This document shows, in pieces, positions 47,609-59,224 of a DNA stretch of 64,000 nucleotides (position 1 is its first letter; each line of letters begins with the position of its first letter). The notes beneath the pieces were generated by a model. The model saw only the letters and a list, made by a program, of their open reading frames with translations, ran no database searches and was not told the origin of the DNA. The position numbers and the translations under genes are program-made. Origin of the DNA: Chelonoidis abingdonii (Eukaryota > Chordata > Testudines > Testudinidae); the NCBI RefSeq assembly GCF_003597395.2, contig NC_133769.1, positions 181,790,052 to 181,854,051 on the forward strand. Reading direction: 5' to 3'.

Positions 47609-47649
47609 CACCTAACTGGAATGGATATGAGCAATCACTCGAAGAAGAA
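47609..47649. repeat. Right inverted terminal repeat of DIRS element
   Basis: Reverse complement of 41984-42024 with one mismatch. The adjacent outer sequence (tagcaacttattcc) does not continue the match, so the right end is shorter than the left. Confidence 0.95.
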
Positions 47650-48330
47650 TAGCAACTTATTCCATAAGTAGCCCCATTAAAATCAAAGTGATTTCTCATG
47701 GGACAAACTGACACTCATTGAGTGTGAGGGTGACAGAATCTGGCCCTTAAATAGAAGTTAACATTATTTCCAAGACATTCAAAACAAAATTAAGATTTAA
47801 TATGAAAAGAGAACTTTCACCCCAATGGGTGAAATTCACCCACGTAAGGAGGGCTCAAAATGGCATAAATATGACTTAACTGGTGCCACAGGTCTCGTGT
47901 AACCCTTCTGGACAGGGACGAATTTAACCCTATAAAAGCAATAACTAACAAACTGCTTAATCAAATTAATGATTAAGAGTGAATTAATTATAATCCTATT
48001 AAGCCAAATGGTTTATGCATAATTAATTCTAAGACTAAAAGGAAGATATGAAAAGAAATTCACCCATGTGTAGAAAAGAATTACACCACAGATGCACAGT
48101 GGTACCTCTTACAGTCCCCACATCTTTTTTGTAACTGGATTGTACTGTATAATACAATATTCTTAATTATTATTTTGCAAATGAACAACTGTATAAATTG
48201 GTAAACCATCAGAATAAACTTGTGTTCCACATATCAAACCTGTCCCCACTATACAGAAACACAGACATTGATTACTTGAATGAAGAATCAAAAAAAAATT
48301 ACAATAAAATTTGCCATTCATGAATACATC
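47650..48330. other. AT-rich spacer
   Basis: Nothing assignable was seen between the DIRS-like and Harbinger elements. Confidence 0.5.
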
Positions 48331-48333
48331 TTA

Positions 48334-49425
48334 AGCCAGGTCTACACTGCGACTTTAAATCGGTTTAATGGCCGATATACCGATTTAACGCTGTATCCGT
48401 TCACACGACGTCGTCATTAGTATCGAGTTAAACGGTTCCTTAAATCGATTTCGGAACTCCTCCCAAACGAGAGGAGTAGCGCTAAATTCGATAGTGATAA
48501 CTCGGATTAGGGTTCATGTGGACGGAAATCGACGTTATTGGCCTCCGGGCGGCATCCCAGAGTGCAGCACTGACCGCTCTGGACAGCAATCTGAACTCGG
48601 ATGCAGCGGGCAGGTAAACAGGAAAAGCCCCGCGAACTTTTGAATTACATTTCCTGCTTGCCCAGCGTGGAGCTCTGATCAGCACGGCTGGCGATGCAGT
48701 TTGAAATCGAAAAAGAGCTCCAGCATAGACCGTACGGGAGATACTAGGTCTGATCGCTGTATGGGGAGACAAATCTGTTGTATCCAGCTCCGTTACAGAA
48801 CACGAAATGCCAAAGCGTTTGAATAAAAAACTCCAGGATACACAGCGCTGCGTGACAAGCGTAACGGGAAGCCAGAGACTCAAATGGACGCTCATGAAGG
48901 GAGGGAGGGGGTACTGAGGACTCCAGCTATCCCACAGTCCACAGCAGTCTCTGAAAATTATTTGCATTCTTGGCTGAGCTCCCAATGTCTGTAGGTTCAA
49001 ACACAGTGTCTGGCGTGGTTCAGGGAACAGCTCCTCAGTTTATTTCCCCCCACCACCACGTGAAAAAAAAAAGGGAAAGATTGCTGTGCTATGGCGTTTG
49101 CTCAATGCACTCCGCGAAAAAGGCGCCAAAGGGTTGTCTGCTGCCTTCACAAAGGGAGGGGTGAGGCTGTACCCAGCACCACCCGGGGCAGTGTTTTCTG
49201 CCCCATCAGGCACTGTGCTCTCAACACGGAAGTGGGAACTATGGGATAGCTGAGGAACAGCTACCCACAGTGCACCGCTCCTGAAATCGATGGTAGCTTT
49301 GGACCATGGACGCAAACAATCGATTTCGGGATCCCACTGTGGACGCGCTAAACCAATTTTATTAGATCTGTTTTGTAATATCGGTTTAAGCTAATTCGAA
49401 ATAATCGTGCAGTGTAGACGTACCC
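48334..49425 (+). mobile_element. Harbinger-like DNA transposon with TTA target duplication
   Basis: The ends agccaggtctacactgcgac and gtgcagtgtagacgtaccc are imperfect inverted repeats sharing the core gtctacactgc, and TTA is present on both flanks (48331-48333 and 49426-49428), the Harbinger 3-bp target duplication. The 1.09-kb interior holds a Myb-like gene remnant on the plus strand and no transposase, so it is a non-autonomous derivative. Several aaatcg/cgattt phrases occur near both ends as sub-terminal repeats. Confidence 0.85.
48738..48917 (+). pseudogene. Harbinger Myb/SANT-like protein remnant
   Basis: A 59-codon open stretch reads EILGLIAVWGDKSVVSSSV at its start, then KKLQDTQRCVTSV. 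The beginning matches the Myb-like gene of the other Harbinger element (EVVELIAAWGEESVQ at about 21613-21657), and the tail keeps the D-T-Q-x-C spacing of that gene. No good start codon precedes it and the frame ends at TGA 48915, so only one to two helices of the DNA-binding domain are recognisable. It is a decayed transposon gene. Confidence 0.6.
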
Positions 49426-49428
49426 TTA

Positions 49429-50229
49429 CAGTGGCTACCATTCAAAAATTACAATTTCCCATAATTATCACACATTGGTATTTGAGACACCCATTTTTCC
49501 ATTACACTCCAATTAGAGAATTGTAGTAATTGTGTTATAGCTTTTGGCAAATGTTAACGTCTTAAGAGCAAACCATTGTACCCATTGTACCATGGAAGAA
49601 AAAAAAACACACCAAAAAAAACAAAACAAAACAAACACATTTCAGAGAATTTTCTTTCACAAATATTTGACACATAGGATCCCAGGAAACTGTTCACACA
49701 TGGCATCTTCACATATACATAATTGCTTCCCCGGTAATACTGCACCAAACTGACATAGCATGTTAAAGAAGGGACAAAACATGATATATATCCAGGGAAA
49801 CTACAAAGCAAAGCTAACGTGACTGGGAACAATTTTGCTTTTTTAAACCAGTTTCAATGGACATTAAGAAAACTTCATCGCCTAGCACCATAACTTGGGA
49901 TGTCCTAATGCATGGAAATTTGGCCTTTTCTCAGCTAAGGATTAAGCTCTTGCATACCATCACACATAAACACAGAATCTTTCTGTAAGCTTGTCACTGC
50001 CAGACACTTATTTTCCTACATACATAGCCAACAAAACCTGCACACCTTGTGCATGTGAATATGTCTGATGTGCATGCCATGTATCAGAGGTTAGAATTTG
50101 GCCCTCAAGGATATATTTTAAGGGAAATTATTTTTAATACATATTTTTCTTATTTTTATGTGAGAACATAAACCTTTAGATTACAGAACAAGAACTTCGC
50201 TCATTGTACCTTCTTATCTGTGCTTTCCT
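49429..50229. other. AT-rich stretch without recognised features
   Basis: Nothing assignable was seen; an A-rich patch of aaac/aaaaa units lies at 49597-49637. Confidence 0.5.
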
Positions 50230-50770
50230 CACTTCAAATGGACTATTTATTCCCCATATCTTTCTATCCTCAGAAGCTCAACTCGATACCTTTTTGAATC
50301 CATCATTGCTTCATGCTTCAATAACCTTTCCAGTAATTTATTCCATATGTTTATTACTCTACACGTAAAACATTTCACTTGAGGTCTCGTTTTGTTCTCT
50401 ATTCTTTAATCTTTTCTAATCTAACCCTTTCCTTTTCTCTTCTGTGCAAGTATAAAGGGTTCATTTGAACGTTAGTCACCCTCTTCATAAGTTAAAAAAC
50501 TTTGCTTAAGTGACTGTAAAATCTTTTTTCTTTCCAATAATAATCCTCTCAATCTTTCTTCATAAATTAAATCTTTGAAGTCTGGAATTATTTTTTGTTG
50601 CTCTTCTCTGGCCAAGGGAAATTATATCCACCCTAAAAATCAGTATTGCCTCCTTTAGCTCAGGGTTCACTCTAATCATAGCTTCAAATAAATTAAGGAT
50701 TACACCTCCTGGTTTCAAGTAATGGTAATCACCATGTCTTATATTTTCTACAGCTGCATACTGGTCTTAC
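50230..50770 (-). mobile_element. Ancient CR1/L3-like LINE fragment
   Basis: Plus-strand phrases ctttccagtaatttattcca, attgttgctcttctctggcc-like sequence and catgtcttatattttctaca follow the order of the reverse-complemented LINE 3' region, much more diverged than the other copies. Identification is by pattern only. Confidence 0.35.
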
Positions 50771-52204
50771 ACCGTGCTAGAATTAAGGTTGTCTGTGCAG
50801 TCCTGAATATATGCTGATACAGTCTTTAATTGCATAATCCCTTACTATGTTGTCTGTCAACAGTACCCCTACTTAATATTTACTCAATATTTCTTTTCAT
50901 CCTCCATATTCAATGTGTGGCCTAAGCCTTATTAACCCACACAATCCACATGCTGCACTAAATACAATGATTAATTTCCTCAAGGGATTTTCTATGATAG
51001 TAGCTGTGTGCTTCACAAACATTAACAAATGCATCTTCACATCACCTTACGGGATTACATGGTGTTTGTTATTGTCTCTCTTTTACAGCTGGAGAAAGTA
51101 GGCACAGATTAAGGCCAAAATTGTCAAAAGTGTCCACTAATTTTGAATGCCCAACTTGAGTTGCTTGATTTTTCAGGTTACTTAGCATTTTTATAGCACA
51201 GCTTCAACAGATTAGCAGTTGTAGTTGTGAGCTTTCAGCACTCCTGCAAATCTTGCCTCAGGTGTTGAGTAACCTGGTAATGACGAACAAGAAGTTGATG
51301 ACCAAATGAGAACATTTTGGTTTAAGTGCCTTGTCCAGTATAACATAGGAAATCTGTGGCAGAAGCAGGAACAGAATGCAGTTTGTCCGAGTGGCATTGA
51401 CCATCCTCTCTCTTCCTACATCCTGTCTCATTCACTACAAACATTCCAACTTCTGCCAAAAACAAGATAGGATTTCTTGTGAAGGAGTTCACTCACCAGC
51501 GGGACACTTCCTTGTAATGTCTCTCCCCATCTGGTGCTCCCTGTCAACAGCTACTCCATTGGTTACTCTTCTGATAATTTAGGCCTTTGAGGAGGTCACA
51601 ATTTAAGTCCACCCCTTCTAGGGTAACAGAAAGGCCAACAAAATAAAAATTCAGTGTCCTTATTTCCGATTTCCCCATGGTCTCTGCACTCTTTTCTTGG
51701 GGATCTTCCTTATCCTTGTTCTCTTCTCTGGCCTCACACCACCATAGCCAGGGACTCTGTAACAACAAGCCAAGGTCTGCTGTTCACAACTTTTTGCTGC
51801 TACCTCCCCTAGGCTTCTTTCTACCCAACCATTCTCACACCTTGTGGTGCTGCAATCACTCTAGTTAACCCTTTTTTTAGGGCTCAGGAATATTCCATGG
51901 AATCCACTAACAAAATCCCCATCTAAAAGTATTAATTTAAATCAACTTCCACTCTCCTTACACTTTCCCTTTTAGTTTCCTTAAGTTCCCCCTGCACCGT
52001 TCCTCCACTGACCATCTCCCGGAGCTCTGTCCCTGAAATCCTGGACCTGCCCTTTTTGTCAAGGCTTACCACTGGACCATGTTCCATTCCCGGTGGCTGG
52101 TTTGTCATGCCCCGGGCTTCTTGCCATACTGCTCTACTCCCAAAAGGAGAACTCTCAGGGACTTTTTGCCACACCACCCTCATGAACAGTTCTGCAGTGA
52201 TCAA
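50771..52204. other. Stretch without recognised features
   Basis: Nothing assignable was seen; open frames near 51544-51768 and 51932-52204 are short and lack motifs. Confidence 0.45.
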
Positions 52205-53125
52205 AACTATGATACCTGCATGAGGAAATAAGGAAACAAATCAACAGAGCCAGACACGTACCCAGAAGCCTCCTGCTGCAAGACAAGCCCAAGAAAGAAA
52301 CTAACAGAACTCCACTGGCCATCACCTACAGTCCTCAGTAAAACCTCTCCAACACATCATCAGTGATCTATAACCCATCCTGGACAATGATCCCACACTT
52401 TCACAGGCCTTGGGAGGCAGGCCAGTCCTTGCCCACAGACAACCTGGCAACCTTAAGCATATTCTCGCCAGCAACCACACACCGCACCATAGCAACTCTA
52501 ACTCAGGAACCAATCCATGCAACACACCTCAATGCCAGCTCTGCCCACATATCTACACCAGTGACACCATCACAAGACCTAACCAGATCAGCCACATCAT
52601 CACCAGTTCATTCACCTACACGTCCACCAATGTAATACATACCATCATGTGCCAGCAATGCCCCACTGCTATGTACATCGGCCAAACTGGACAGTCCGTA
52701 CATAAAAGGATAAATGGACACAAGTCAGATATTAGGAATGGCAATACAAAAAAACTTGTAGGAGAACACTTCAATTTAAAGGTAGCCATCCTGCAGCAAA
52801 AAAAACTTCAGGACCACACTTCAAAGAGAAACTGCTGAGCTTCAGTTCATTTGCAAATTTGACACCATCAGATCAGGATTAAACAAAGACCGTAAATAGC
52901 TAGCCAACTACAAAGGCAGTTTCTCCTCCCTTAGTGTTCACACCTCAACTGCTAGAAGAGGGCCTCATACTCCCTGATTGAACTAACCTCCTTATCTCTA
53001 CACTGAGTCTTGCCTGCATATTTATACCTGCCTCTGGAAATTTCCACTACATGCATCTATATTCACCCATGAAAGCGTATGCTCCAATACGTCTGTTAGT
53101 CTATAAGATGCCACAGGACTCTTTG
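52205..53125 (+). mobile_element. Penelope-like element, 5'-truncated
   Basis: The plus strand starts in the connector after the PLE reverse transcriptase (aagaaaccaacagaactccac-like region), runs through the GIY-YIG nuclease gene (52410-52838) and ends in a 3' tail with gctccaatacgtctgttagt and ctataagatgccacaggact. The same tail occurs at 55670-55760 and 57450-57535. Truncation at the 5' end is the usual PLE outcome. Confidence 0.8.
52410..52838 (+). pseudogene. PLE GIY-YIG endonuclease region
   Basis: A 142-codon frame. Residues 37-46 carry CNTPQCQLCP, the PLE cysteine-rich linker; residues 81-100 read CQQCPTAMYIGQTGQSVHKR, with YIG at 89-91 and the active-site arginine at 100, followed by INGHKSDIRNGN and GEHFN. 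The GIY-YIG domain nicks DNA for priming. Downstream, an insertion in an A-run (near 52798) moves the remaining C-terminal part (terminating in DTIRSGLN-like sequence) out of frame, and the upstream reverse transcriptase is missing. The domain itself is remarkably readable compared with other copies here. Confidence 0.85.
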
Positions 53126-53235
53126 TCACTTATTAGAGATGAACATTACCCAGAAAGAGGTACAATTGTGTAAATTCATTGTTTCATTTAATTTAGTACT
53201 ATATATTCATATTTAAACAGTGTGTGCATGTGTAT

Positions 53236-53268
<33 letters not shown>

Positions 53269-53754
53269 AGATTATAGATAGATACACACATACAGTAAAA
53301 TGACTGACCATGTATTAATTTATTAACTACAATTGATTAACAACATAGAAAAACATCCTGATTGGTTAATAATTAAGTTACATAGTGTTTTAATATCATG
53401 TGCTGAAAGAGCCACAAGGGACACATTAGGGAGCCACTTTCAGCTCACAAGCCTTCAGTCTGAGTATCACTGGTGTAGTGTATAGGAATTGGGTAGCATT
53501 ACTTTAAATAGTCTGAAAACCCTCTAATGGCTCTCACTTCTTCTACGTGCCAGAAGCCATCAAAACCCACGAGCAGTGGAGTATATATGTGGCCTTGCGT
53601 GTAGTATGGAGTTCATATATGCTGGGTAAAGAGCTAAAGACAAAACAATATTGAAGTCTCATTGAGACGAGGGTAATTAATATGTGCAAATTTGAAGAAT
53701 TAGGCCCTTGGTTTGCAGAGCTGCCAACTATTACAAATTATTCCCAGTCACTTG
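53126..53754. other. AT-rich spacer with a microsatellite
   Basis: Contains a (TACA)n/(TA)n run at 53231-53269; nothing else was assignable. Confidence 0.5.
53231..53269. repeat. (TACA)n/(TA)n microsatellite
   Basis: tatatacatacatacata followed by at least nine TA units. Confidence 0.95.
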
Positions 53755-54780
53755 ATTTTGGAGCCTGCAGAAGTATCTCTCAAGATGATGCAAAAGCTTC
53801 TTGTCCACTGTAACCCCTAAGTCCTTTTTTGCAGAACTGCTTCCTAGCCATTCTGTCCGTAGTCTGTAACAGTGAATAGAATTCTTCCATCCTAGAGTGC
53901 AGGACTCTGCACTTGTCCTTGTTGAACCTCATCAGGTTTCTTTTGGCCCAGTCCTCTAATTTGTCTAGGTCCCTCTGTATCCTATCCCTACCCTCCAGCG
54001 TATCTACCACTCCTCCTAGTGTCATCTGCAAACTTGCTGAGAGTGCAGTCCATGCCATCCTCCAGTTCATTAATGAAGATATTGAACAAAACCGGCCCCA
54101 GGACCGACCTTTGGGGCACTCCACTTGAAATCGGCTGCCAACTAGACATGGAGCCGTTTATCACTACCCATTCAGCCTGATGATGTAGCCACCTTTGTAT
54201 CCACCTTATAGTCCAATCATCCAGCCCATACTTCTTTAACTTGCTGGCAAGAATACTGTGGGAGACCGTATCAAAAGCTTTGCTAAAGTCAAGGAATAAC
54301 ACATCCACTGCTTTCCCCTCATCCACAGAGCCAGGTATCTCATCATAGAAAGCAATTAGGTTACTCAGGCATGATTTGCCCTTGGTGAATCCATACTGAC
54401 TGTTCCTGATCACTTTCCTCTCCTCTAAGTGCTTCAAAATTGATTCCTTGAGGACCTGCTCCATGATTTTTCCAGGGACTGAGGTGAGCCTGACTTGACT
54501 GGCCTGTAGTTCCCTGGATCCTCCTTCTCTTTTTTAAAGACAGGCACCACAGTAACCTTTTTCCAGTCATCTGGGATCTCCCCCATTTGCCATGAGTTTT
54601 CAAAGATAATGGCTCTGCAATCACATCTGTCAACTTCTTTAGCACCCTCAGATGCAGCGCATGTAGCCCTATGGACTCATACTCATCTAGTTTTTCCTAA
54701 ATAGTCCCAAACCACTTCTTTCTCCACAGAGGGCTAGTCACCTTCTCCCCATACTGTGCTGCCCAGTTATTTCTGAGGGT
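53755..54780 (-). mobile_element. CR1 LINE reverse-transcriptase fragment
   Basis: A minus-strand LINE piece lacking both the 3' UTR and the 5' half, with reverse-transcriptase motifs in two frames. The right side runs into a SINE at 54787. It appears truncated at both ends, unlike the other CR1 copies, which keep a 3' UTR. Confidence 0.85.
53780..54464 (-). pseudogene. CR1 reverse transcriptase, central part, frameshifted
   Basis: The first 158-codon frame (54464-53988) reads [20 protein letters not shown], the QYGFTKGKS motif of non-LTR reverse transcriptases, [20 protein letters not shown] (catalytic D59), [15 protein letters not shown] and KFADDT with D147/D148. Just after FADDT the frame shifts; the next frame (54124-53780) continues with [20 protein letters not shown] and [18 protein letters not shown], the thumb region. 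All palm catalytic residues are present, but one shift and missing ends make it inactive. Confidence 0.9.
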
Positions 54781-54786
54781 CATTGA

Positions 54787-54926
54787 GTACAGCCCCCTGC
54801 CTTCACTAGCAGGACCAAGTACTTATTTTGCCCCAGGTCCCTAAGTGACCCTCTTAAGGATTGAACTCACAACCCTAGGTTTAGCAGGCCCATGCTCAAA
54901 CCACTGAGCTATCCCTCTCCCCCAAG
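54787..54926 (-). mobile_element. tRNA-derived SINE
   Basis: On the minus strand the A box tagctcagtggtttgagca (54893-54911) and B box gagttcaatcc (54859-54869) are almost perfect for RNA polymerase III, followed by a short body ending near 54787. The head is better preserved than in the SINE row at 28 kb. The CR1-like tail is missing, and the SINE lies directly beside the CR1 fragment. Confidence 0.85.
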
Positions 54927-55669
54927 GTCCCAGGGCAGGAAGAAGAAGGGAATCAGGAAGGGTTATGACTGAGACCAGGATGGACAGGGAAGAACCAGGT
55001 GTTGTGTAAGGCAAAAATAACATTAAATTTAATTCATTTTAGCTACTTGAAGAATTTGTTAGAATTAAGGGGGTTTTTAATGTTATTAAAATACTAATTT
55101 ATTGTAATTATTATTGAATAATGTTTATATTTGTTCAGAATGGCATCAAGGTGGTAGAATGATTTAAATTATTTTTGTCAAATGTACTTAATGTGAGGTG
55201 TTTAATATATATTTTAAAAGATTATTAATACACTTACTGAACACAAAATGGATTGTGTAGTTATGTCAAACTGTGGCTTAGAACAGTAAGTCACTCTGAT
55301 CCTAAATCTTACCCATGTAAGCATCTGTTTTGAATATGGTGCACCTTGTCTATGTAGCTTACAGTTTTGGACTCCAGACCATTGGTTTTTAGGCATGTGA
55401 GGGAAATACATCATGTTTTCTAAAATAACATCATGACTCTTTGTACCCAACTTCTGAAGGAGGAGAGAAGAATGAGGAAGATGAGAGGCAAAATTGGAGG
55501 GGAAGGCTGAAAAGGGAAAGGTGAAAAACTAGGAGTGGAGGGAGTCAAGACAGCAATAAATAGTAATCCCCCTGTGGCTGGGATCAGGAGAGGGTTAAGT
55601 AGAATCTGCATCTGAGCAGTCAAATAAAGCCTTGCATTTTTTGTGTGCATTAAAGGTTGTCTTCTGAAC
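54927..55669. other. AT-rich stretch without recognised features
   Basis: Nothing assignable was seen. Confidence 0.5.
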
Positions 55670-55760
55670 ATGACGAATTGGGTATTCACCCACAAAAGCT
55701 CATGCTCCAAAACGTCTGTTAGTCTATAAGGTGCCACAGGATTCTTTGCTGCCTCAACGT
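55670..55760 (+). mobile_element. PLE 3' tail fragment
   Basis: About 90 bases with gtattcacccacaaaagctc, tccaaaacgtctgttagtct and ataaggtgccacaggattct, nearly identical to the tail at 57450-57535. It is a severely 5'-truncated PLE copy in plus orientation. Confidence 0.8.
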
Positions 55761-56769
55761 TACTGACGCACGCTCTCTCTCTCACACACAAGAGTTAAAA
55801 AGTCAAATGACAAGTTAAAAATACTTGTCCTCCTTTCTCCAACAACCTGGAGTAGAATTTCTAAGATATTCCTGAACTAGAGTGTTCTGAACAGTAATCC
55901 TCTACAAGTGCTCCACCATTAAGAAACTGTCAAGTTTTTCAATATATACTCGTTTTCCCTTTTTTATTCTTTGTCCCATTATTTAATTTACCTCAGTGAC
56001 TTTCAGATGCATTTAAGATTTGAAATTGGGCATTTGTTTCATCCTGTAAATGTTCAAGGGGCTTTAGCTTTGTTACTGAACCATTAATGGTTAAAGACTT
56101 GGATTCTGGGGATTTGTTTTTGTAAATTTTTATTTTTACCATAAGGTGCCAAGATATTTTTTGTAAAATAAATACTGATGAGTTGTGTTTCCCTTTTGAA
56201 CGCTCACTCCTAGCCCATTTTCACTAACAGATTTCTATTCCCACTTGCATAACAATAAGGAGGGATGCTTACAGGTTTTCTAATTTAAATGAACAAGAGT
56301 GACAGGGCAGAAATGATATTATAGACACCTGAAATTTGCCATGTGTCAGTATTCCATCTGATTCCCACTTTTGAACCCCTTCTTGGAGTGTATGACTATA
56401 CAGGATCTCCTAAAGCCAAAGACTTCTGTTACCCTTGCTGAAGGAGCATAAAATGTTGAAGCGCTAACGTATGTAAAGCTGTATGTTCAAATCTGCATGA
56501 AAGAGAGGCAAGTGTGAACTTGGCACAACTTGTATCTCCAGAGAAAAAGAATTATAGGTAAATAAACAGCCATAATAATCCTTTGCAGATCTGGATGACT
56601 ATGAGACCAAGATACTGAGAAAATGGCCAGCTGAACTACCCACTGCCTGCATAGGTAGAGGGAGGAGGCTGCCTTCAGTAACTCTGCTAGTTCAGAAGTA
56701 CAAATTTAACAAACTTGTGACAGTTCAAGAGTTTACAAACCATATATACCACAAAGCTCACCTGTCTAT
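55761..56769. other. AT-rich stretch without recognised features
   Basis: A short CT/CA-rich patch follows the PLE tail (55772-55790). Nothing else was assignable. Confidence 0.5.
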
Positions 56770-57572
56770 CTAAATGATCCCACACTTTCACAGGCCTACC
56801 CACAGGCAACCTGCCAACCTGAACATATTCTACCATAATTGCACACCGCACTATAGTAACTCTAGCTCAGGAATCAATCCATGCAACAAACCTCGAGCCC
56901 ACTCTGCCCAAATATCTAACCATGACACCATCACAGGACCTAACCAGATCAGCCATACATTCATCGGTTCATTCACTTGCACATCCACAATGTAAATAAT
57001 ATGCCATCATATGCCAGCAATCCCTCTGCTATGTTACATCGGCCGGAATGGACAGTCGCTACAGAAAAGGATAAACGGACATAAATCAGATATTAGGAAT
57101 GGCAATATACAAAACTGTAGGAAAACTTCAACCTCCCTGCCACACTATAGCAGACCTTAAGGTGGCCATCCTGCAGCAAAAAACTCAGGACCAGACTTCA
57201 AAGAGAAACTGCTGAGCTTCAGTTCATCTGCAAATTTGACACCATCAGCTCAGGATTAAACAAAGACTGTGAAATGGCTTGCCAGCTACAAAACCAGTTT
57301 CTCCTCCCTTGGTTTTCACACTCAACTGTCGAAGAGGGCCTCATCCTCCCTAATTGAACTAACCTCATTATCTCTAGATTGCCTCAATAATATACCTGCC
57401 CCTGGAATTTCCACTACATGCTCTGACGAAAGTGGCCGGGTATGTTAATCTGACGAAGTGGGTATTCACCCACGAAAGCTCATGCTCCAAAACGTCTGTT
57501 AGTCTATAAGGTGCCACAGGATTCTTTGCTGCTTTTACAGATCCAGACTAACATGGCTATCCCTCTGATACT
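56770..57572 (+). mobile_element. Penelope-like element, second 5'-truncated copy
   Basis: It matches 52385-53125 through the nuclease gene and tail but has many small deletions, for example between the words for the linker and the nuclease. The GIY-YIG core is still visible in translation (YIGRNGQSLQKRINGHKSDI, near 57036-57095), although frames are broken before and after. The tail ends atccagactaacatggctat, then ccctctgatactt. It is more decayed than the copy at 52.2 kb. Confidence 0.8.
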
Positions 57573-58404
57573 TGACATCATAGTTTTGGTTTACTAAAGG
57601 ATTAAGATTGGTTTAGATACCCTGAAAAGGGAGTTTCTTCTCTAATTCCAGAGCTGCCAAAAGGGCCGAAGATTAACCTACCAAAAGTCTACTTAAAACC
57701 TCTCAGGGATCACAAAACCTAAATTAATCAAGTATGCTGGGTATATATTTGTGAACCAGGAACCTTTGGATGCCATCTAGCAGAGGGCACTGGGGTACAC
57801 AGTAGGACAGGGTTTCCCTGGATTCACCAAAATAATTCCATTTAAGGGATCTACTGAAAGCCTGGCTCACGCTGGTCATCGTGATTATTGTGAGATGAAT
57901 GTACAGTGAATATGTGAGCAGTTATGTGTATATATACTAAACATTGTTATCTAGGTGTGTAGATGAAAACAGATCACTCAAAGGTATCATGTCAGTGGGG
58001 CTGGGAGATACTTATCTCCTGGAGTAGCATTATATGTCCTACAATAGGAGTCTATTAGCATTCTAAGTCAAATGCTAATGAAGAACTGTTTGAGACTTCA
58101 GAAGGAGATTAACAGGAAGAGGTAAGCAGTGGGGGGCTGTCTAGAAGTTAACAATAAAAGTCTGTTCTAGTATATTTTGGGGGGATCTCAGTCAGGCTTG
58201 GTTGAAAACACTGAAGAGAACTTTGGGCAAGAAAAGACGTGGAGACTAGTGTGCAGTTGTTATCAACCTAAGGAGGGTTCTTGAGGGGCAAACAGTCTGG
58301 CTTTATTAGGGAGCTAACCACCCAGCTAATACAGACATGACTGCTTCATGCTGGAGGCAAGTGGTAATAAGATGATTAACAACCCTGAGAAGCATCACAG
58401 TACT
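57573..58404. other. Stretch without recognised features
   Basis: Nothing assignable was seen. Confidence 0.45.
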
Positions 58405-58524
58405 TGCCTTGGCCATTTAGGGAACTAGGTTACAATCTGTCTGGGGATTGGTCCTGCTTTGAGCAGGGGGTTGGACTAAATGACCTCCTGAGGTCCCTTC
58501 CAAGCCTGATATTCTATGATTCTA
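58405..58524 (+). mobile_element. SINE tail, 5'-truncated
   Basis: Plus-strand phrases ggccatttagggaactaggt, gagcagggggttggactaaa and tgatattctatgattctac match the tail of the SINE at 28089-28352. The tRNA head is absent. The final attctatgattct is the CR1-type 3' repeat. Confidence 0.8.
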
Positions 58525-59219
58525 CTTGTGTGTTCCACATACAAATATGCCAAGGAATGAAGTCAGTCTGGCAGACAATTTTACTATATTATGTCTCCTG
58601 TATTGTTTTCATTAAAACTTTTACATCATTACATGAAGGTGTATGCTTGTAGATGAAATTTAAACTCCCAAAGGCAGTTCTGACTTCTGCTCTCTAACAC
58701 AAACTAATCCTGCTTGAGTTTCTTTTGCTATGGCAGATGAGCTAGTGAGAGGTGCTTAGCATGTGCAATTTCCTATGACTTGAACAGGAACTGTGAACGC
58801 AGACCAGACTCTCAGGATAATGCGATATTTCTCTATCAACAGGCATTTGGAACAGGAAATGTTTCTAATGTGGGAGCTGTTTACACACAGCCTGGGCTAA
58901 TCTGAGCCATTACTCTTTGCAGGATAAATATACATTTTGATATTCCTATTATTTTAATACACATTAGTTTCTAGTCTCTGTGTAACAATTTTAATACTAT
59001 TGTATAAGCAGCTTTTTAAAATCCCTGTACTAAAGAGATCTGGAAAATGTCCATAAAGAAGAGAATATCAGATTTTTAAAATTTTTGTTCCCATATGTAC
59101 AACTTTCTGAATTAATTGCCTGCAAATTGTTAGATTAAAAAAATATTCTGTAGAAAAGCAAATTAAGCTTGATTTCATAGAGGGAGAGCCACAGAGATTT
59201 AGTCACAACTAAAGTTAAG
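58525..59219. other. AT-rich stretch without recognised features
   Basis: Nothing assignable was seen. Confidence 0.5.
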
Positions 59220-59224
59220 ACTTT

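Larger units (their letters stand above)
41952..47649 (-). mobile_element. DIRS-like tyrosine-recombinase retrotransposon, nearly complete
   Basis: A 5.7-kb GC-rich element with 41-bp inverted termini (41984-42024 and 47609-47649, one mismatch). On the minus strand the order is gag (47284-45042), reverse transcriptase/RNase H (44881-43074) and tyrosine recombinase (43072-42036). Inverted rather than direct termini, a YLDD reverse transcriptase and a recombinase instead of an integrase identify the DIRS group; Ngaro-type relatives have split direct repeats. DIRS elements integrate through a circular DNA by site-specific recombination and make no target duplication, and none is seen here. Every gene carries at least one frame break, so the copy is dead, but the ends and gene order are preserved. 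Confidence 0.9.

Noticed and set aside
41952..47649. Endogenous retrovirus or Crypton
   Set aside because: There is no integrase, protease or LTR pair as needed for a retrovirus, and Cryptons lack a reverse transcriptase; the inverted ends with RT and tyrosine recombinase fit DIRS.
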